64,000 bases of DNA from Streptomyces sp. MNU76 (GTDB lineage: Bacteria; Actinomycetota; Actinomycetes; Streptomycetales; Streptomycetaceae), in assembly GCF_020982545.1 (NCBI RefSeq), contig NZ_JAJKLK010000003.1, positions 186,001 through 250,000 on the forward strand, in the 5' to 3' direction. The notes beneath the pieces are model-generated. The model was not told the DNA's origin. It worked only from the letters and a program-made list of their open reading frames with translations, and did no database searches. Positions 32,703-43,168 of this stretch are shown one piece after another. Made by a program: the position numbers and the translations under genes. Position 1 is the stretch's first letter; each line of letters begins with the position of its first letter.

Positions 32703-34382
32703 TCACTGCTGGTCACTCAGGGTGCGCAGCCGGAACCGCTGAAGTTTGCCGGTCGCCGTGCGCGGGAGCGCGTCCAGGAACACGAACTCGCGCGGGCATT
32801 TGTAGGGCGCCAGCTGCGACTTGAGGAACGCGCGCAGCGCCTCGCCGTCCCGGCGCGCACCCGCCGCGACCACCACATGGGCGACGACGACCTCGCCGCG
32901 CGCCTCGTCCGGCCGTCCCACCACCGCCGTCTCCACCACGTCCGGATGGCGCATCAGCGCCTCCTCCACCTCGGGACCCGCGATGTTGTACCCGGCAGAG
33001 ATGATCATGTCGTCGGCGCGCGCGACATAGCGGAAGTACCCGTCGGGCTCGCGGACGTAGGCGTCACCCGTGACGTTCCAGCCGTCGCGTACGTACTCCC
33101 GCTGCCGCTCGTCGGCCAGATAGCGGCACCCGACCGGGCCGCGCACCGCGAGCAGTCCCCGCTGTCCGTCGGGCACCTCCTTCCCCTGCGCGTCCTGCAC
33201 CCGTGCCCGCCATCCGGGCACCGGCACGCCCGTCCGCCCCGGCCGTACGGCGTCGTCGGCCGCCGAGATGAAGATGTGCAGCAGCTCGGTCGCGCCGATG
33301 CCGTTGATGATCCGCAGCCCGGTCCGCTCGTGCCAGGCCCGCCAGGTGGCCTCCGGCAGGTTCTCGCCCGCCGACACACACCGCCTGAGCGACGAGATGT
33401 CGTACCGCTCGGCCCCGGCCGAACCGTCCGCCCCTGCCGAGCCTGCTTCCCCGGCCGAACCGGCTTTCCCTGCAGGCCCGTTCAGCTCGCCCAGCATCGC
33501 CCGGTAGGCGGTCGGCGCGGTGAACAGCACCGACACCCGGTGCTCGGCGATCGCCGACAGCAGCTGCCTCGGGCCCGCCTGTTCGAGCAGCAGGGCACTG
33601 GCGCCGGCCCGCATCGGGAAGACGACGAGGCCGCCGAGACCGAAGGTGAAACCGAGCGGCGGGGACCCCGTGAACACGTCGTCGGCCCTGGGCCGCAGCA
33701 CATGCCGGGAGAAGGTGTCCGCGATCGCCAGCAGGTCCCGGTGGAAGTGCACGCATCCCTTGGGACGCCCGGTCGTCCCGGAGGTGAACGCGATCAGTGC
33801 CACGTCCTCGGCCGCCGTGCCCACCGCCTCGTACGGGCCGCGCGCCCCGTCCGCCGACGGCAGCCCGAGCAGGTCCTCGGGCCCGCCCCCGCCGAAGGTG
33901 GTGACCCTCAGCCCCGGGACGTCCGCCTTCACGAGGTCGTCCACGTGCCGCAGGTCGCACAGCGCGAAGGAGACCCGCGCCAGCTCGCAGATCGTCGCCA
34001 GCTCCTGCGGCCGCTGCTGCGCCAGTACGGTCACCGCGACCGCCCCCGCCTTGAGCACCGCGAGCCAGCACGCGGCCAGCAGGGGCGTGGTGGGGCCACG
34101 CAGCAGGACCCGGTTGCCGGGGACCACCCCGAGGTCGGACGTGAGGGCGTGCGCGATCCGGTCGACACGGTCCCGGAGTGCGCCGTACGTCCAGCTCTCC
34201 CCGGCGGGCGTGCGGAACACGGGCCGCCCGGACTCGCCGCCGTCGAGCAGCTCGGCGGCAGCGTTGAGCCGGTCCGGATAGCGCAGTTCGGGGAGGTCGA
34301 AGGACAGCTCGGGCCACTGGTCCGGCGGCGGGAGGCGGTCCCGGGCGAAGGTGTCGACATGGGCGGTGAACCTGGAGTTCAT
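32703..34382 (-). CDS. AMP-binding CoA ligase, benzoate/2-aminobenzoate-CoA ligase type
   Basis: 559 residues from ATG 34382. The adenylate-forming signature is LIAFTSGTTGRPKGCVHFHR (about 197-216). Other conserved motifs are RCVSAGENLPEATWRAWHER, INGIGATELLHIFISA, VTGDAYVREPDGYFRYVARA, DDMIISAGYNIAGPEVEEAL and the C-terminal catalytic PRTATGKLQRFRLR with Lys. It activates an aromatic acid with ATP and CoA. The protein resembles 2-aminobenzoate/benzoate-CoA ligases, fitting the salicylyl/2-aminobenzoyl-CoA hydroxylase at 25046. A low-complexity Gly/Ala/Ser insertion (PAGKAGSAGEAGSAGADGSA) lies near residue 300, probably a flexible surface loop. It is divergent from the acyl-CoA dehydrogenase gene. 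Confidence 0.9.
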   Translation of the reverse strand: MNSRFTAHVDTFARDRLPPPDQWPELSFDLPELRYPDRLNAAAELLDGGESGRPVFRTPAGESWTYGALRDRVDRIAHALTSDLGVVPGNRVLLRGPTTPLLAACWLAVLKAGAVAVTVLAQQRPQELATICELARVSFALCDLRHVDDLVKADVPGLRVTTFGGGGPEDLLGLPSADGARGPYEAVGTAAEDVALIAFTSGTTGRPKGCVHFHRDLLAIADTFSRHVLRPRADDVFTGSPPLGFTFGLGGLVVFPMRAGASALLLEQAGPRQLLSAIAEHRVSVLFTAPTAYRAMLGELNGPAGKAGSAGEAGSAGADGSAGAERYDISSLRRCVSAGENLPEATWRAWHERTGLRIINGIGATELLHIFISAADDAVRPGRTGVPVPGWRARVQDAQGKEVPDGQRGLLAVRGPVGCRYLADERQREYVRDGWNVTGDAYVREPDGYFRYVARADDMIISAGYNIAGPEVEEALMRHPDVVETAVVGRPDEARGEVVVAHVVVAAGARRDGEALRAFLKSQLAPYKCPREFVFLDALPRTATGKLQRFRLRTLSDQQ

Positions 34383-34558
34383 GACGTTCGCCCCCTGCTG
34401 TGTCCCTGCTGCTGTGGTCCCTGCCGAAGTGGGCTCGCACGGAGTGCCGGACTGGCTGGCGTGAGTGGGCTCGCATCAGCGAGCGTATCGCCTTGGTGAC
34501 GGCAGTCAACAGTTCGCGATATCCTCGGCAGTGGCCCCCAGGTGAGAAGGGACGGGCA

Positions 34559-35698
34559 GTGACCGCATTCTCGCTCGAACCATCACAACTCGCCTGGCGC
34601 GCCGAGCTGCGCGCACTGGCCGTCGAACGCCTGCGCCCCCTGGCCGACAAGGGCGAGCCCGGCCACGTGAACCGACCCCTCGTCGCCGAACTCGGCCGAC
34701 TGGGCCTGCTCTCCCGGCTGTTCACCTCGGGGGCACTCGACCTCTGCCTGATGCGCGAGTCACTGGCGTACGTCTGCACCGAGGCCGAGACGGCGCTCGC
34801 CCTCCAGGGGCTGGGCGCCCACCCGGTGCACGCCCACGGCACCGACGAGCAGCGGGCCCGCTGGCTGCCCCGGGTGAGCGACGGCGACGCGATCGCGGCC
34901 TTCGCGCTCAGCGAGCCGGGCGCCGGGTCGGACGCGGCCGCCCTCTCCCTGCGCGCGGAACCCGACGGCCCCGGCCGCTGGCGGCTCATCGGCGAGAAGT
35001 GCTGGATCTCCAACGCCCCCGAGGCCGACCTCTACACCGTCTTCGCCCGCACCACCCCGGACGCCGGCTCCCGTGGCGTGACCGCCTTCCTGCTCCCGGC
35101 CGACCGCCCCGGTCTCACCGGCACACCCCTCGACATGCTCTCGCCGCACCCCATCGGCGCCCTGAGCCTCGACGCCGTCCCCGTCACCGCCGACGACGTC
35201 CTCGGCACACCCGACCAGGGCTTCCGGGTCGCCATGGCCACCCTCAACCTCTTCCGCCCGAGCGTCGGCGCCTTCGCGGTCGGCATGGCCGAGGCCGCCC
35301 TGGACGCCACCCTCACGCACACCGCCCGACGGGACGCCTTCGGCGGCAAGCTGCGGGACCTCCAGAGCGTCTCCCACCAGGTCGCCGAGATGGCACTGCG
35401 CACCGAGGCGGCCCGGCTCATGGTCTACGCGGCGGCGACGGCGTACGACGCGGGGGACCCGGAGGTGCCGCGCCGGTCCGCGATGGCGAAGCTGCTGGCC
35501 ACCGAGACGGCGCAGTACGTCGTCGACGCGGCCGTCCAACTGCACGGCGCGCGGGCGCTGCGACGCGGCCATCTGCTCGAACACCTCTACCGCGAGGTGC
35601 GGGCGCCACGCATCTACGAAGGGGCGAGCGAGGTGCAACGGACGGTCATCGCCAAGGAGTCGTACCGGCGGACCGGGTCCGAGGGGAGGCCGTCATGA
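34559..35698 (+). CDS. Acyl-CoA dehydrogenase family protein
   Basis: 379 residues from GTG 34559 (VTAFSLEPSQLAW), with GAGAAGGGA as ribosome site. Acyl-CoA dehydrogenase blocks are AIAAFALSEPGAGSDAAALS (FAD/substrate site), WISNAPEADLYTVFARTTPD, RRDAFGGKLRDLQSVSHQVA, and VDAAVQLHGARALRRGHLLE with the C-terminal YREVRAPRIYEGASEVQRTV, where the catalytic Glu follows IYEG. FAD-dependent alpha,beta-dehydrogenation of an acyl-CoA or cyclohexane-type CoA is expected. The stop overlaps the RidA start (ATGA). The pathway context (aromatic CoA ligase, monooxygenase-OYE, enoyl-CoA hydratase) suggests it acts on the ring-derived CoA ester. Confidence 0.9.
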   Translation: MTAFSLEPSQLAWRAELRALAVERLRPLADKGEPGHVNRPLVAELGRLGLLSRLFTSGALDLCLMRESLAYVCTEAETALALQGLGAHPVHAHGTDEQRARWLPRVSDGDAIAAFALSEPGAGSDAAALSLRAEPDGPGRWRLIGEKCWISNAPEADLYTVFARTTPDAGSRGVTAFLLPADRPGLTGTPLDMLSPHPIGALSLDAVPVTADDVLGTPDQGFRVAMATLNLFRPSVGAFAVGMAEAALDATLTHTARRDAFGGKLRDLQSVSHQVAEMALRTEAARLMVYAAATAYDAGDPEVPRRSAMAKLLATETAQYVVDAAVQLHGARALRRGHLLEHLYREVRAPRIYEGASEVQRTVIAKESYRRTGSEGRPS

Positions 35699-36093
35699 GC
35701 GCCGAGCGGGTGAACCCGGCCGGACTGTCGCCCCCCACCGGCTTCTCCCACGCCGTCGTCACCACCGGGAGCCGGATCGTGTTCCTGGCGGGCCAGACCG
35801 CGCTCGACGCGGACGGCAAGATCGTGGGGGAGACGCTGGAGGAGCAGTTCGAGCAGGCCCTGGGCAATCTGCTGGCCGCGCTGGAGGCCGCCGGCGGTGC
35901 GCCGGCCGATCTCGCCCGCGTCACGGTCTACGCGACGGACGTCGCCGACTATCGACGCCGCGCTCCCCAACTGGGCCGAATCTGGCGGCGGTTGGCGGGC
36001 CGCGACTATCCCGCGATGGCGGTCGTCGGCGTCGTACGGCTCTGGGACGAGAGGGCGTGGGTGGAGCTGGACGGCTTCGCGGTCCTGCCGTAG
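35695..36093 (+). CDS. RidA-family protein
   Basis: 132 residues from ATG 35695 overlapping the dehydrogenase stop. YjgF/YER057c/UK114 fold: SHAVVTTGSRIVFLAGQTAL, TLEEQFEQALGNLLAALEAA, DLARVTVYATDVADYRRRAP, AVVGVVRLWDERAWVELDGF. The Arg that coordinates the imino-acid carboxylate in canonical RidA is shifted (VVRLWDERAWVELDG), so this is probably one of the Rid subgroups tied to catabolic operons. RidA hydrolyses reactive enamines and imines. Its presence with 2-aminobenzoyl-CoA-type genes hints that the pathway handles an aminated ring such as anthranilate. Confidence 0.88.
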   Translation: MSAERVNPAGLSPPTGFSHAVVTTGSRIVFLAGQTALDADGKIVGETLEEQFEQALGNLLAALEAAGGAPADLARVTVYATDVADYRRRAPQLGRIWRRLAGRDYPAMAVVGVVRLWDERAWVELDGFAVLP

Positions 36094-36130
36094 CCCCGAG
36101 GCCGAGGCCCGGGCCCCGGTGCGGTGGGTG

Positions 36131-36319
36131 TCAGGCCGCGACCGCGAGCCGGCTCGGCGCGACGATGCTGCCGTCGGGCAGGATCTCGCCGGTGTCGTCG
36201 AAGACGATCGCCCCGTTGCACAGCAGGTTCCAACCCTGCTCGGGGTGGAAGGCGACGACACGCGCGGCGTCGCGGTCGGAGCGGTCTGCCGAGGGGCACA
36301 GGGGCTGGTGTGAACACAT
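36131..36319 (-). CDS. DUF5999-type small protein
   Basis: 62 residues from ATG 36319: MCSHQPLCPSADRSDRDAAR, then VVAFHPEQGWNLLCNGAIVF and DDTGEILPDGSIVAPSRLAV. The CxHQPxCPSAD start and HPEQGWxLLCNG core match a short Streptomyces family (DUF5999, from memory). The three Cys (residues 2, 8, 34) with nearby His could bind metal; this is inference. No signal peptide. Downstream it points at the RidA 3' end. Upstream, at 36420-36460, two 21-bp spaced copies of CGTGACAG lie in its probable promoter region. Confidence 0.75.
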   Translation of the reverse strand: MCSHQPLCPSADRSDRDAARVVAFHPEQGWNLLCNGAIVFDDTGEILPDGSIVAPSRLAVAA

Positions 36320-38018
<1,699 letters not shown>

Positions 38019-38053
38019 GGCCAGGAACGTACGCCCGGCCTAAACGCTCAAAC

Positions 38054-38108
38054 GTTCAAGTTGCGCAATCATGGACGTGCGTTGATCAATCATGGCCGTC
38101 CCTTGAAC
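38054..38108. promoter_or_regulatory. Candidate operator region of the carbonic anhydrase gene
   Basis: GTTCAAG (38054-38060) and CTTGAAC (38102-38108) are inverted; between them CAATCATGG occurs twice (38066, 38087) with 21-bp spacing, two helical turns. This is an orderly structure 36-90 bp upstream of the GTG. Confidence 0.4.
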
Positions 38109-38204
38109 CTCCCTTGGTCGCTTCGGGAATGGTTCTTGGACAGCCCGTCTCTTTGTGTTCGCCCGGGGCGTGGGAGCGCTCTCCCTCCGCGTGCCCGCGT
38201 GACC

Positions 38205-38873
38205 TCAGGTCCGGTGCGCGAAGACCACCAGGTTCTCCGTGTAGTCCATGACCTTGCGGTCGTAGTCGCCGGCGCAGGTGATCAGCCGGACCTCGGGGCG
38301 GGTCGCGTCGGCGTACACGCGCTTGTCGGGGAAGTCGTCCTTCTCGAACGTCTCCAGGGCGTCGACCACGAAGGACACTCTGCTCCCGTCGGAGCGCGCG
38401 ACGTGGAAGACGTCCCCCTTCTCCAGTTCGCTGAGCTTGGCGAAGACCGCCGGTGAGGTCGCCGTGTCGACATGGCCGGCGATGATCGAGGTGCCCGTCT
38501 CGCCGGGCGCGGCACCCTCGGCGTGCCAGCCGACGAGGTTCACGTCGTCGGCGGGCGGGGCTTCGAGCTGCCCGGAGCGGCCGACGGAGAGGGGCACGAA
38601 GGGGGCGCTCACCTGGATCTTGGGGATGAGCAGCCGGACAGGTCTGGCCCGGGCCGACCGCTCTCGCCGGTCCGCCGGCCGCTCGACGGGCGCGGTCTGC
38701 TCGCCGGGGGAGGCGGATGAGGCCTGCGGGGCGTGCCGGGCGCCCGGCGGGCGGGAGGTGCCGGACGAGGAGTCCTCGCCGCCGAACAGGCTCACCGCCA
38801 GGATCAACAGGACCACGGTGCACAGCACGGTCAGATTGACGCGGGCGCCGGGGGGAGAGGAGTGGGCTGCCAT
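38205..38873 (-). CDS. Class F-type sortase (second copy)
   Basis: 222 residues from ATG 38873 (MAAHSSPPGARVNL), giving one N-terminal membrane anchor (LTVLCTVVLLILAVSLFGGE) then a Ser/Arg-rich linker. The sortase core starts VRLLIPKIQVSAPFVPLSVG, with the His in SIIAGHVDTA and the Cys in VRLITCAGD. The C-terminal strand is YTENLVVFAHRT. It attaches or processes surface proteins. It follows the repeat-rich cell-surface-type gene at 39103-39864 in the same direction, with a 229-bp gap. This is the second substrate-plus-sortase locus of the window, with a different sequence from the copy at 493-1128. Longer upstream frames exist but would put Arg-rich sequence before the anchor. Confidence 0.88.
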   Translation of the reverse strand: MAAHSSPPGARVNLTVLCTVVLLILAVSLFGGEDSSSGTSRPPGARHAPQASSASPGEQTAPVERPADRRERSARARPVRLLIPKIQVSAPFVPLSVGRSGQLEAPPADDVNLVGWHAEGAAPGETGTSIIAGHVDTATSPAVFAKLSELEKGDVFHVARSDGSRVSFVVDALETFEKDDFPDKRVYADATRPEVRLITCAGDYDRKVMDYTENLVVFAHRT

Positions 38874-39102
38874 CGAAAACCACCTCACAGGTACGGCAGC
38901 AGAGCGAAAAGGGACGAAGGAGCGGGCGGGCGGGGCCCGTACGACGGGAACACCGGCCAGGGGCCGCACGCGGGGAACGCCGGCCGGGGCGCACTGCGGG
39001 ACGCACGCCCGGGCGGGCGAGGGAACGCCGGCCGGGCCGCCACACGACACACGGTGTGGAGGCCCGGCCGCTATCGGGCCAGGTATCGCGCCCGGCATGG
39101 GC

Positions 39103-39864
39103 TCAGGCCACGCTTCCGGCGGTCTTCCTGCGGCGCAGGGCGTACACGCCCGTACCGGCCACCGCGAGGACCGCCATCCCGCCCGCGGTCACCGCCGGAG
39201 CGGCCAGCGCGCCACCACCGGTGTGCATCCCGCCGCGCGGCTTGTCGTGGTCGCCCTTCCAGGACTCCTTGGTGGACTCTTCCTTGTCGTAGCCCCCGGC
39301 GCCGGGCCTGCCGGACCGCTCGGAGTTCCACTCCTCCCCGCCCGCCGACGAGGTCAGCGCGCCGCCACCGGTGTGCATCCCGCCGCGCGGCTTGTCGTGG
39401 TCGCCCTTCCAGGACTCCTTGGTGGACTCTTCCTTGTCGTAGCCCCCGGCGCCGGGCGAGGTCAGCGCGCCGCCACCGGTGTGCATCCCGCCGCGCGGCT
39501 TGTCGTGGTCGCCCTTCCAGGACTCCTTGGTGGACTCCTCCTTGTCGTAGCCCCCGGCGCCGGGCGAGGTCAGCGCGCCGCCACCGGTGTGCATCCCGCC
39601 GCGCGGCTTGTCGTGGTCGCCCTTCCAGGACTCCTTGGTGGACTCCTCCTTGTCGTAGCCCCCGGCGCCGGGCGAGGTCAGCGCGCCGCCACCCGTGTGA
39701 ATCCCGCCGCGCGGGCCGTCGTGGTGGCCGTCCTTGTGGTGTTCCTTGCTGTAGCCGTTGTCCTTGTGCTCCCACTCGTCACCGTCGGCGTACGCGCCGG
39801 GAGCGGTGACGGCGAGGACGGCGGCCGCCGCCCCGGTGACGAGCAGCATGCGGGCAGAACGCAT
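39103..39864 (-). CDS. Repeat-rich surface protein with C-terminal membrane anchor
   Basis: 253 residues from ATG 39864. Signal peptide MRSARMLLVTGAAAAVLAVT, cleaved near AYA. The mature part is four to five copies of a 36-residue unit (GGYDKEESTKESWKGDHDKP, then RGGMHTGGGALTSPGA), very hydrophilic, Gly/Lys/Glu/Asp/His-rich. The C-terminus has a hydrophobic helix (GGMAVLAVAGTGVYAL) followed by RRRKTAGSVA, the form of a sorting tail, although a strict LAXTG or LPXTG is not present before the helix. It is probably displayed on the wall by the adjacent sortase. Low-complexity, disordered repeats of this type may serve as wall-spanning spacers or bind metal through His/Asp/Glu (inference). Confidence 0.8.
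   Translation of the reverse strand: MRSARMLLVTGAAAAVLAVTAPGAYADGDEWEHKDNGYSKEHHKDGHHDGPRGGIHTGGGALTSPGAGGYDKEESTKESWKGDHDKPRGGMHTGGGALTSPGAGGYDKEESTKESWKGDHDKPRGGMHTGGGALTSPGAGGYDKEESTKESWKGDHDKPRGGMHTGGGALTSSAGGEEWNSERSGRPGAGGYDKEESTKESWKGDHDKPRGGMHTGGGALAAPAVTAGGMAVLAVAGTGVYALRRRKTAGSVA
39206..39720. repeat. 108-bp tandem repeats in the surface protein gene
   Basis: The unit starting gaggtcagcgcgcc recurs at about 39350, 39458, 39566 and 39674, exactly 108 bp apart, with a divergent first copy near 39206. Copies are almost identical (third-position changes such as tctt/tcct), which indicates recent expansion or gene conversion. Confidence 0.9.
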
Positions 39865-39976
39865 CTGATGGTCCTTCCGCCGGCAGCCGGGCAGCTGGTG
39901 CTTCGTCAGCTGACTTGACCCGACTCCGACGTGATCCACCGTCAGCCGGATCGCACGCGGCCACCACTCAGGGCGC

Positions 39977-40972
39977 TCAGCCGGGTGAACCGGGGGACGG
40001 GTCCCCGAAGGCATCCAGAATGCGTTCGGCGGCCAGCGTCGCCGTCAACTCGCCGTCCCTGACCCGTTGTTCGAGGCCGGGCGCGACGGAGCGGACACCG
40101 GGGTGGGTGCGCAGCCGGTCGAGGAGCTCGTCGCGGACCATCGACCAGGTCCAGTCGATCTGCTGGTCCCGGCGCTTGGCGGTGAGCCGGCCGGTGGAGT
40201 CCAGGAGCGTGCGGTGCTGCTCCAGACGCTCCCAGACGGTGTCGAGGCCGGTGGACTCGCGGGCGCTGCAGCTCAGCACCGGCGGCGTCCAGACCGCGTC
40301 CTTCCCGTGCATCAGCCGCAGGGCACCCGCCAGCTCCCGTGCCGCCGTACGGGCGTCACGCTCGTGCGGGCCGTCCGCCTTGTTGACGGCGAGCACGTCG
40401 GCCAGTTCCAGGACGCCCTTCTTGATGCCCTGGAGCTGGTCGCCGGTGCGGGCGAGCGTCAGGAGCAGGAAGGAGTCGACCATGTCGGCGACCGCCGTCT
40501 CGGACTGGCCGACGCCCACCGTCTCCACCAGCACCACGTCGTAGCCGGCCGCCTCCATCACCACCATCGACTCACGGGTGGCCTTCGCGACACCGCCGAG
40601 CGTCCCGGCCGTCGGCGAGGGCCGGACGAAGGCCGCCGGGTCGACGGCCAGCCGCTCCATCCGGGTCTTGTCGCCGAGGATCGAGCCGCCCGTACGGCTC
40701 GACGACGGGTCCACCGCCAGCACCGCCACCCGGTGCCCGAGCGAGGTCAGCATCGTGCCGAACGCGTCGATGAACGTCGACTTGCCGACGCCCGGCACCC
40801 CGCTGACCCCGATCCGCCGGGCCCGGCCGCTGTGCGGCAGCAGCGCGGTCAGCAGCTCCTGGGCCAGGGCCCGGTGCTGGGGCCGGGTGGACTCGACGAG
40901 GGTGATGGCGCGGGCGACGATCGCCCGCTTCCCGTCGAGCACACCCTTGGCGTAGGCGTCGACATCGATCAC
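39977..40972 (-). CDS. meaB: Methylmalonyl-CoA mutase-associated GTPase MeaB
   Basis: 331 residues from GTG 40972, which overlaps the mutB stop (GTGA). G3E-family GTPase: [20 protein letters not shown] (P-loop, about 53-72), [40 protein letters not shown] (switch region) and [16 protein letters not shown] (NKAD, guanine specificity). MeaB protects and reloads the coenzyme B12-dependent mutase, gating adenosylcobalamin delivery and ejecting damaged cofactor. Order mutA-mutB-meaB with overlaps shows one operon. The ORF closes with a Pro/Gly-rich tail (DPSPGSPG). Confidence 0.95.
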   Translation of the reverse strand: MIDVDAYAKGVLDGKRAIVARAITLVESTRPQHRALAQELLTALLPHSGRARRIGVSGVPGVGKSTFIDAFGTMLTSLGHRVAVLAVDPSSSRTGGSILGDKTRMERLAVDPAAFVRPSPTAGTLGGVAKATRESMVVMEAAGYDVVLVETVGVGQSETAVADMVDSFLLLTLARTGDQLQGIKKGVLELADVLAVNKADGPHERDARTAARELAGALRLMHGKDAVWTPPVLSCSARESTGLDTVWERLEQHRTLLDSTGRLTAKRRDQQIDWTWSMVRDELLDRLRTHPGVRSVAPGLEQRVRDGELTATLAAERILDAFGDPSPGSPG

Positions 40973-43168
40973 AGGTCGTGCCCGAGCTCGTCCGACAGCC
41001 GCCGCACCAGGTCGAACGCCGCGTCCGGGATGACCGTGCCGGGCGGGAAGACGGCCGCCGCGCCCATCCGCAGGAGCGTGGGTACGTCCTGAGGCGGGAT
41101 CACCCCACCGACGACGATCATGATGTCCTCGCGCCCCTCCTCGGCCAGCTGCTCCTTCAGCGCCGGTACGAGGGTCAGGTGCCCGGCGGCCAGTGACGAC
41201 ACCCCGACGATGTGCACGTCCGCCTCGACGGCCTGACGGGCCACCTCGGCCGGCGTCTGGAACAGCGGGCCGACGTCCACGTCGAAGCCGAGGTCGGCGA
41301 ACGCGGTCGCGATCACCTTCTGGCCCCGGTCGTGGCCGTCCTGGCCCATCTTGGCGACCAGGATGCGCGGCCGGCGGCCCTCGGCCTCGGCGAAGGACTC
41401 CACCAGGCTCCGGGTGCGCTCCACGTTCGGGGACTCGCCTGCCTCGTTGCGGTACACGCCGGAGATCGTACGGATCTGGCTCGCGTGCCGGCCGTACACC
41501 TTCTCCAGGGCGTCGGAGATCTCGCCGACGGTGGCCTTGGCGCGGGCCGCGCGCACGGCCAGCTCCAGCAGGTTGCCCTCGCCGCCGGCCGCCCGGGTGA
41601 GCGCGTCGAGCGCGTCCTGGCAGGCGGTCTCGTCGCGGTCCGCGCGCAGTCGCCGCAGCTTCTCGATCTGCTGGGCCCGGACGGAGGAGTTGTCGACCTT
41701 GAGGACGTCGATCTGCTCGTCGCTGTCGACCCGGTACTTGTTGACGCCGATGACGGGCTGCCGCCCGGAGTCGATCCGCGCCTGGGTGCGGGCGGCGGCC
41801 TCCTCGATGCGCAGCTTGGGGATGCCCGCGTCGATGGCCTTGGCCATGCCGCCCGCCTGCTCGACCTCCTGGATGTGCTGCCAGGCCCGGCGGGCGAGGT
41901 CGTACGTCAGCTTCTCCACGTACGCGCTGCCGCCCCACGGGTCGATGACCCGGGTGGTGCCGGACTCCTGCTGGATGAGGAGCTGGGTGTTGCGGGCGAT
42001 ACGGGCGGAGAAGTCGGTCGGCAGGGCCAAGGCCTCGTCCAGGGCGTTGGTGTGCAGCGACTGCGTGTGGCCCTGGGTGGCCGCCATCGCCTCCACACAG
42101 GTGCGGGTGACGTTGTTGAAGACGTCCTGCGCGGTCAGCGACCAGCCCGAGGTCTGCGAATGGGTGCGCAGGGACAGGGACTTGGTGTTCTTCGGGTCGA
42201 ACTGCGTCACCAGCTTCGCCCACAGCAGGCGGGCCGCGCGCAGCTTGGCGACCTCCATGAAGAAGTTCATGCCGATCGCCCAGAAGAACGACAGCCGGGG
42301 CGCGAACGCGTCCACGTCCAGGCCGGCCTCCCGGCCCGCCCTGATGTACTCGACGCCGTCCGCGAGCGTGTACGCCAGCTCCAGGTCGGCCGTCGCACCA
42401 GCCTCCTGGATGTGGTAGCCGGAGATGGAGATGGAGTTGTAGCGGGGCATCCGCTGCGAGGTGAAGGCGAAGATGTCGGAGATGATCCGCATCGACGGCT
42501 TCGGCGGGTAGATGTAGGTGTTGCGGACCATGAACTCCTTGAGGATGTCGTTCTGGATGGTCCCGGCCAGCTTCTCGGGCGGTACGCCCTGTTCCTCGGC
42601 CGCCACGATGTAGAGCGCGAGCACGGGCAGCACCGCGCCGTTCATCGTCATCGACACGGTCATCCGGTCCAGCGGGATGCCGTCGAAGAGCTGCCGCATG
42701 TCGAGGATCGAGTCGATCGCCACGCCCGCCATACCGACGTCACCGGTCACCCGGGGGTGGTCGCTGTCGTAGCCCCGGTGGGTGGGCAGGTCGAAGGCGA
42801 CGGACAGGCCCTTCTGACCGGCCGCCAGGTTGCGGCGGTAGAAGGCGTTGGACTCCTCGGCGGTGGAGAACCCCGCGTACTGGCGGATCGTCCAGGGCTG
42901 GTTGACGTACATCGTCGGGTACGGGCCGCGCAGATACGGGGCCATGCCCGGATACGTGCCCAGGAAGTCCAGACCCTCCAGGTCCTGCCCCGTGTAGAGC
43001 GGCTTGACCGGGATGCCCTCCGGGGTCTCCCACAGCGGCTCCCCGCCGTCGGTCGCCTTCTCGACGGCCGTACGCCACTCGTCGGCGCCGCCGTCGACGG
43101 ACGGGGAACCCAGCTCGATCCCGGTGAAGTCGGGGACGGAGGGACGGATGGGGTGGAGGGGTGGTCAT
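40969..43168 (-). CDS. mutB: Methylmalonyl-CoA mutase large subunit, N-terminus apparently frameshifted
   Basis: The main frame matches the large subunit: [76 protein letters not shown], and a C-terminal B12-binding domain with [20 protein letters not shown] (DxHxxG) and [20 protein letters not shown]. It isomerises (R)-methylmalonyl-CoA to succinyl-CoA with adenosylcobalamin. The ATG overlapping the mutA stop (43168) is the natural start, but conserved early residues ([20 protein letters not shown], about 43095-43135) are one base out of frame with it, and this frame has no ATG/GTG/TTG before 42945. A single extra base in the C-rich start of the gene (CACCCCTCCACCCC) would explain it. If real, translation must start at an internal Met and lose about 75 residues. 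Confidence 0.9.
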
